Source: Antitrichia curtipendula | Taxonomy: Eukaryota; Streptophyta; Bryopsida; Hypnales; Leucodontaceae | Assembly (NCBI GenBank): GCA_951230915.1 | Contig: OX579637.1 | Location: forward strand, 4,960,001-5,024,000 | Direction of reading: 5' to 3' | DNA: 64,000 bases | In this document: positions 59,469-64,000 of the stretch, piece by piece | Position numbering within the stretch: position 1 is the stretch's first letter | Layout of the letters: each line of letters begins with the position of its first letter | Program-made: the position numbers and the translations under genes | The notes under the pieces: model-generated | Databases searched by the model: none | What the model saw: only the letters and a program-made list of their open reading frames with translations | Told to the model about the DNA's origin: nothing

Positions 59469-61981
59469 GAATATTTCATTGCTACAAAATACTGTCACAA
59501 TCATCACTTGCTGGAAATGAAGATAATCTATGTAAATAAAAATCATGTAATTCATGTGCATAAATTAAATGTACTTGTGGTAAAATTTTGGTAATTGTTG
59601 TGAATCATAATTTCAAAATGAAATACATGTTTTTAGTATACATCATAAAAAATCATCTACTTATACATCATACGCAATCATATGGATTGCAATGATGTGC
59701 CATGATACATCATAAATTGAGTAAGTACTAATCCACGTGAGATAATTTCCATTCATTTGACATAACATGATTTATTACTCCAATCTTCACAATGAAAGTG
59801 TAACTATTAATTTTTCTAACAAGTTCAACTTACAAAAACATAAAAGGTTATTTATATTTAACACTAGCAAAAGGGGGTATACATTAATTGTAATCTCCAA
59901 TTGCCATAAATTTACCATATGCCATTTTACTCTTATAATTTTTTCTCTTCAATTTTTTTTTTACCTCTAATTTTTTTCCCACTACTTCCTACTGAAAGTT
60001 AGAAACTTCGGTGAAGAGTTTAGAGTTCCCAAATATGGTGCTTAAAAAGAAATGCCCATTGCAGAAGAATTTAAACTATTCAAAAAGTTGTTTCACTCTA
60101 GCAATCCATGCAACTAACAAACTCTTCTAAGTAAACCCGTTTTGCTCCTATTTTTTCTTTCTTAAAATAAACATCCAACTACAATTTGAAGTGGTACTTT
60201 ATATATTGGTCATCTGGTACATGATTTTTCCGAATTCCTCGTTTTCATTTTAATAGTTTATAGTTTTAGCAAAGCTACGGAACGCCAAACATTTGTAGCC
60301 TTTTGCCAGCTTACGTGAATTAAAAATATAAATGCTAGTATATGACATCAAGTTCAATTTTATGGTGCGCAATAATTTTGGGGGAATTCAATAGATTCCA
60401 TGCCTCTGTTCTTCATTTGATACTAAGTTTTTTGGAGAGTGCCTAAAGAAATCTATCTAATGATTATTCTACAATTCAATTCAGAATTAAAAAATTTGTG
60501 TATATTGCCTACTAGTTACATATGTAGTAGTTGTACTTCTATACAAACTGAAACATTTACTTTTGATATCTTCAATCACGAATCATAGAACCTTGTTGTA
60601 GAAAGCATTTAAAATTAAAGTTTGCATAAACGCAAGGCATAGGTTGAATGTCCATGTTTCAAATTAAAGGCTTGCATTTAGGAAAAAACAACTAGGGACA
60701 CCATTATTAAATAACAATGTAACTCAACATCAAATTCAATGGAGTGAGAAATCAACACAAAGGTTGTCTAAGCCACGATCGCTCCTAAATAACATGATCA
60801 CATAAATTATCGAAAGCTGACCATTAGTCAATGTAATTTGAATTAAAAACATGAATAGAAATTTGACTTCAATATCGATGGTTCAAATTATTTTGCAAGA
60901 TGTGGGCACTTATAGCCCTTCAATTTTGTGAAATCATAATTTATATTAAGAGCATTCCTCTATTTGAAATTTTCTAATTAAGATAAACAAATGATTGCTA
61001 TAAAAATACCGTCTAAACTTACTACTTTCACTACCAAAAAACACCCTCCAATTTTATATTATCCTGATGTTTGATATCCTACTATTAGAGATAATATAAC
61101 CCTATAACTCTAAGGCAAAGGAACTCAAAAACTAAGACTGTGAACCTTGCAATATAAGATATTGAATCTCTAATCCTTACATTCACTTTAATCTAAACCC
61201 TAAACCCTAAGTCCTAAAGCCCTTGAATCCTAAATAACCCTAAAATCCTAAAAACCCTAGCCCCCCTAAACCCTAGACCCTAGAAACCCTAAACCCTAAA
61301 GAAACCCTAAACCCTAAGAACGTTGAATTCTGAAATCTTTAACTTTAAAAATGTTGAGGAATTTCTTATTACTACATTAATAATAGTTAATACATTAATA
61401 CAGGACGGTTTGAAATTTGCTATTAGAATTAAAAACTAACCCCTAGTATTTATCTAGCAAAACTAGTGCCAACTCTAGCATATGTACTTGAAATGAATAT
61501 TAACAAACTTGTGCTTTTTTTAATTTTTACTTTTTTTTCATATTCTAATTTTTTCATTTTTTTTTTTCATTTACATTTTTAGCATTATCTTTATTTAAAT
61601 TTTTTACTATTTTCAGTGTTTTAAGTTATTTCATTTTTTAATTTTTTTAATTTTTTTGGAAAATTGTGAGTTCCTTGCTGTTATGGCATATACTTCTCAT
61701 GCTTCATGCATGAAGAATTATCTTAGGACAATAAATTGATGTTCTCTGCAAATGGCAAAGCATCGAATATGAATTCGGGATTCCTTGGCTCACTAGGAAA
61801 CTGACAGTGTTCAAAGCTAGGTTTGCTTTGCTGAAAGTATCATTGACCCTTAGAGTCCCTTGCAACGATACCATCTTTGAATGCAAGGAAATTCCACATG
61901 TTAGTGAGGATTTGAAATACCGGTCAAGATTCGAATTCTAAATTTTCTGGCAGGAAATCAAGAGCCGCACGCCCTCCCTTC
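59469..61981. repeat. AT-rich spacer of copy B with telomere-like block
   Basis: Colinear with 26,738-29,307 of copy A. Telomere-like CCCTAAA units occupy about 61,185-61,322. T-rich low-complexity sequence follows at 61,515-61,660. No gene is seen. Confidence 0.7.
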
Positions 61982-62383
61982 ATGTTGTCAGGGCCGCGCG
62001 GATATGGTGAGATCGGTCAACATAAGCGGAAACAGCAACACGTAATCCCTCGCCTTGTTGAATGCGGCACGTCATTCAAGATCAAATCCAACATCCGACA
62101 TGAAGGAACGCGCCTCCATTTCAAAATGTCAAAGCGGAAATTTGGAGCTCAAGAATCCCAACCCAGTTCAGTCATAAGCTTTGAGGAACCTGAAGCTTTC
62201 TCTTTTCTGCACTTGATTAAGTTGTGGAGGCTTTGGAGTGAGCAAGTCGTGCTACTTGCTAGTGCCATTTCTTCTTGTTGCTGGCACAGAAGGCTCTCAA
62301 CTGATCCAGTCGTTGCAAGGTATGCTACCGAGACTTCCAATTTCATTGCTCATGATTGCTTCGATGATTTCGCTTTGCTCTAG
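61982..62383 (+). CDS. Small hypothetical ORF, copy B
   Basis: A 133-codon counterpart of 29,308-29,712 with the same start (MLSGPRGYG) and end (CFDDFALL). An adjacent GAGA-rich stretch follows at 62,420-62,440. Function unknown. It may be a leader exon of the transposase gene. Confidence 0.3.
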   Translation: MLSGPRGYGEIGQHKRKQQHVIPRLVECGTSFKIKSNIRHEGTRLHFKMSKRKFGAQESQPSSVISFEEPEAFSFLHLIKLWRLWSEQVVLLASAISSCCWHRRLSTDPVVARYATETSNFIAHDCFDDFALL

Positions 62384-62654
62384 ACAACCCAATTGTTCCT
62401 CAAATGAAAAACAGGCATCTGTGGAGAGAGAGAGAGAGACGCGATCCGGGAAGAGCAGTGGCTGCATTTAGTTTGTCCATTGTCTTCGACTGCAACCGGA
62501 TTAGATCAAGATTCAGCTCCTCAGATGGATGGAACAAAGGTCTGGGTGTATGTGGACACAATGATCATGTAGTATGGAGACAACAATGTTGTATGTATAT
62601 GATGTTTTGTATCCACAGAATACGTATACGTATGTCTGAATGTACAGAATGACT

Positions 62655-63280
62655 ATCGTGTGATCTCACGATAGTTTGCTAGGGTATTCGACAACCCCTA
62701 TTACTTGTAGTTATTGCAGGATCTTGCGATGTCTACATCATGGGATCCCACGACAGGAGTGCTAGGGCTTCCCTTCAGATTTTGATCAGGAGACCTCTAC
62801 ATAGATTAACTTGTGGTGTAGCCTATTGTGTCCTCCGAATTCATGGAGGCATCGTGGGATCACACGATGTCTACATTTTGGGATTTGGCAATCGGAGCTT
62901 TTGGTTCAGAGTCGAATCAGGGGATCTCTCGATAGTTGATCTTGGGCTGCAACTTATAGTTTTCACCAAGTATTTTGAGAAATGGGGAATCGTGGGATCG
63001 CACGATAGATGAATCCCGAGGTTTCTCTATCGTCTTATCCATGGATGACTTGATAGCTCTAGCAAAGGATCTTGTGTCAGTCGTATTATAAAGTTACATG
63101 ATACAATTTTACGGGGATGGTAGTCTACATCCATGTTAGGGTCATCGAATCGAGCCTAGTTTGGAATCCTGTACGTGTAATGCTTAGTGCGATTCCAAAT
63201 ATTTCAAGCGACAATATTGCTTGGTTACAAAAGGAACCATCCCTAGTTCTCTTTATACATACATCGTGAGATCTCCTGAT
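62655..63280. repeat. Palindrome cluster upstream of the transposase, copy B
   Basis: 62,655-62,672, 62,713-62,730 (degenerate), 62,737-62,754, 62,851-62,868, 62,916-62,933, 62,989-63,006 and 63,263-63,280. Confidence 0.9.
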
Positions 63281-63562
63281 GAGGAAAACAGACGGTTGAT
63301 AATGACCATTCATCTTCTGATCACAAGGTGATGTTGCATTGCATGACCTTGACTATAATGAGATGGATTCCATATGTTCTGCGCCTTGATTAGCATATCT
63401 GCTTTCACATGATTCAGAATATTTGGGCAGATGTCGTATCTTGTACTGGGCACGTGCTATGAATTCTGTCCCTGTCCTGCCTAACTCTGTCTAGCCTTCA
63501 TCCTATTCGTAGATAATTGTGCTCTACCATTTTTCCCATTTCCAAGAAGTTTACCGTTCATG

Positions 63563-63845
63563 ATGGTCTCAATGCGTCATTCGAATGCTAGTGCCATAAT
63601 TCCTCATTTCGAAGGACCAGGCGTGCATGGTGAATCGCAAGCCTCCAATGGTGCACCTGAACCATTCGCCACTGGTGATTGGATTAGGCTGTTTGTTTAT
63701 GGCTTCGGTGAAGTTGGAGTAGGGATGGTAAAGGAGGTTTGTCTTGAGGGTTAGTGGCTTGGTGTGCCCATCCCATTGGAGCCGTGGACTTAAATTACAG
63801 TTTGGGCTCAGTCTATCAAACCCGAATTTCAAGGTTTAAGGTACG
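63563..63845 (+). pseudogene. 5' fragment of the transposase gene, copy B
   Basis: It starts MVSMRHSNAS and follows copy A through GDWIRLFVYGFGEVG. TAG at 63,752 replaces the CAG (Gln) of copy A, and TAA at about 63,791 replaces TAC (Tyr). Similarity to copy A ends at about 63,845. Confidence 0.8.
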
Positions 63846-64000
63846 AACCAGTGCTTTTTTTTTCACATTTAGAAAAGTGCTGCTTTGGCGACTACTTTGA
63901 TTTTTTTTAATTGAAAGTGGCAATAATTTTTGTTTTCAACAAGGGAAGGATGGCGACCCAAGCAATTTTGAAGGAGCCCCTTTTGCTTCATTTTTTTTTG
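63846..64000. other. Unrelated sequence after the copy B break
   Basis: T-rich sequence with no match to the copy A transposase. It is probably another insertion or a deletion junction, and the window ends before it can be identified. Confidence 0.4.

Larger units (their letters stand above)
53178..63845. mobile_element. Giant DNA transposon, partial copy B
   Basis: It starts with the same terminus as copy A (one mismatch: ATGCCGTATTT) and is colinear with copy A from 15,161 to about 31,160. Differences: 19,736-22,972 of copy A is missing (junction at about 58,081); 24,071-26,490 is missing (junction at about 59,180); a 303-bp MITE is inserted at 54,898. Similarity stops at about 63,845 in the first transposase exon, so the right half lies outside the window or was lost. 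The flank at 53,151-53,177 holds extra broken pieces of the terminus (gaagtatgcctattgaag). Confidence 0.9.

Noticed and set aside
1..64000. tRNA, rRNA or other structured RNA genes
   Set aside because: No cloverleaf boxes or rRNA-like conserved blocks were recognised on reading; a covariance-model scan would be needed to be certain.

Overview
The window looks like repeat-dense nuclear DNA of a land plant or close streptophyte relative. It has AT-rich spacers, short GT..AG introns, plant-type telomeric (CCCTAAA) blocks, CACTA ends of the CACTACTAGAAA type, a TNP2-like CACTA transposase, and a DUF659-type hAT transposase. I see no housekeeping gene, rRNA or tRNA. Almost every coding stretch is a decayed transposable-element gene.

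Layout: 0.2-5.4 kb, a broken minus-strand RING-H2/coiled-coil gene between two GGACG-rich repeat arrays. 5.4-13.7 kb, AT-rich DNA with a CACTA TNP2 pseudogene. 13.7-35.7 kb, a giant DNA transposon: 15,161-35,747 (20.6 kb) with 26-bp terminal inverted repeats, preceded by an inverted extra copy of its right end (13,717-15,160). 36.3-40.3 kb, a second relative of the RING-gene family interrupted by a 3.5-kb TG..CA insertion with 5-bp target duplication. 40.3-45.9 kb, a DUF659 hAT pseudogene. 45.9-53.1 kb, a CACTA end with a TNPA-like gene. 53,178 to about 63,845, a second partial copy (copy B) of the giant transposon, with internal deletions and a hAT-type MITE inserted.

The giant element is the main find. 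On its plus strand at the right end is a transposase-like gene (DUF7869-like; zinc-binding cysteines and a DN...VGHTHEDID core). On its minus strand is a very long multi-exon gene (six predicted exons, splice phases all consistent, roughly 1,780 codons or more). It joins a ParB/sulfiredoxin-like domain, an unrecognised domain, a basic/acidic linker and a C-terminal NIF/FCP1-like phosphatase fold. A third minus-strand gene encodes a predicted multi-pass membrane protein. Scattered through the element, in introns, spacers and exons, are more than forty copies of an 18-bp palindrome (consensus ATCRKGRGATCYCMYGAT). About 23 more lie in copy B. I found essentially none elsewhere in the window. They cluster in intron 1 of the ParB-like gene and just upstream of the transposase gene.

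Working model (inference): a self-mobilising element whose cargo includes a candidate palindrome-binding protein and its own dispersed binding sites, analogous either to ParB/parS or to the motif-guided anti-silencing proteins of plant VANDAL elements. Both copies in this window are mutated, partly by CAG-to-TAG changes typical of methylated-cytosine decay, so neither looks functional as it stands.
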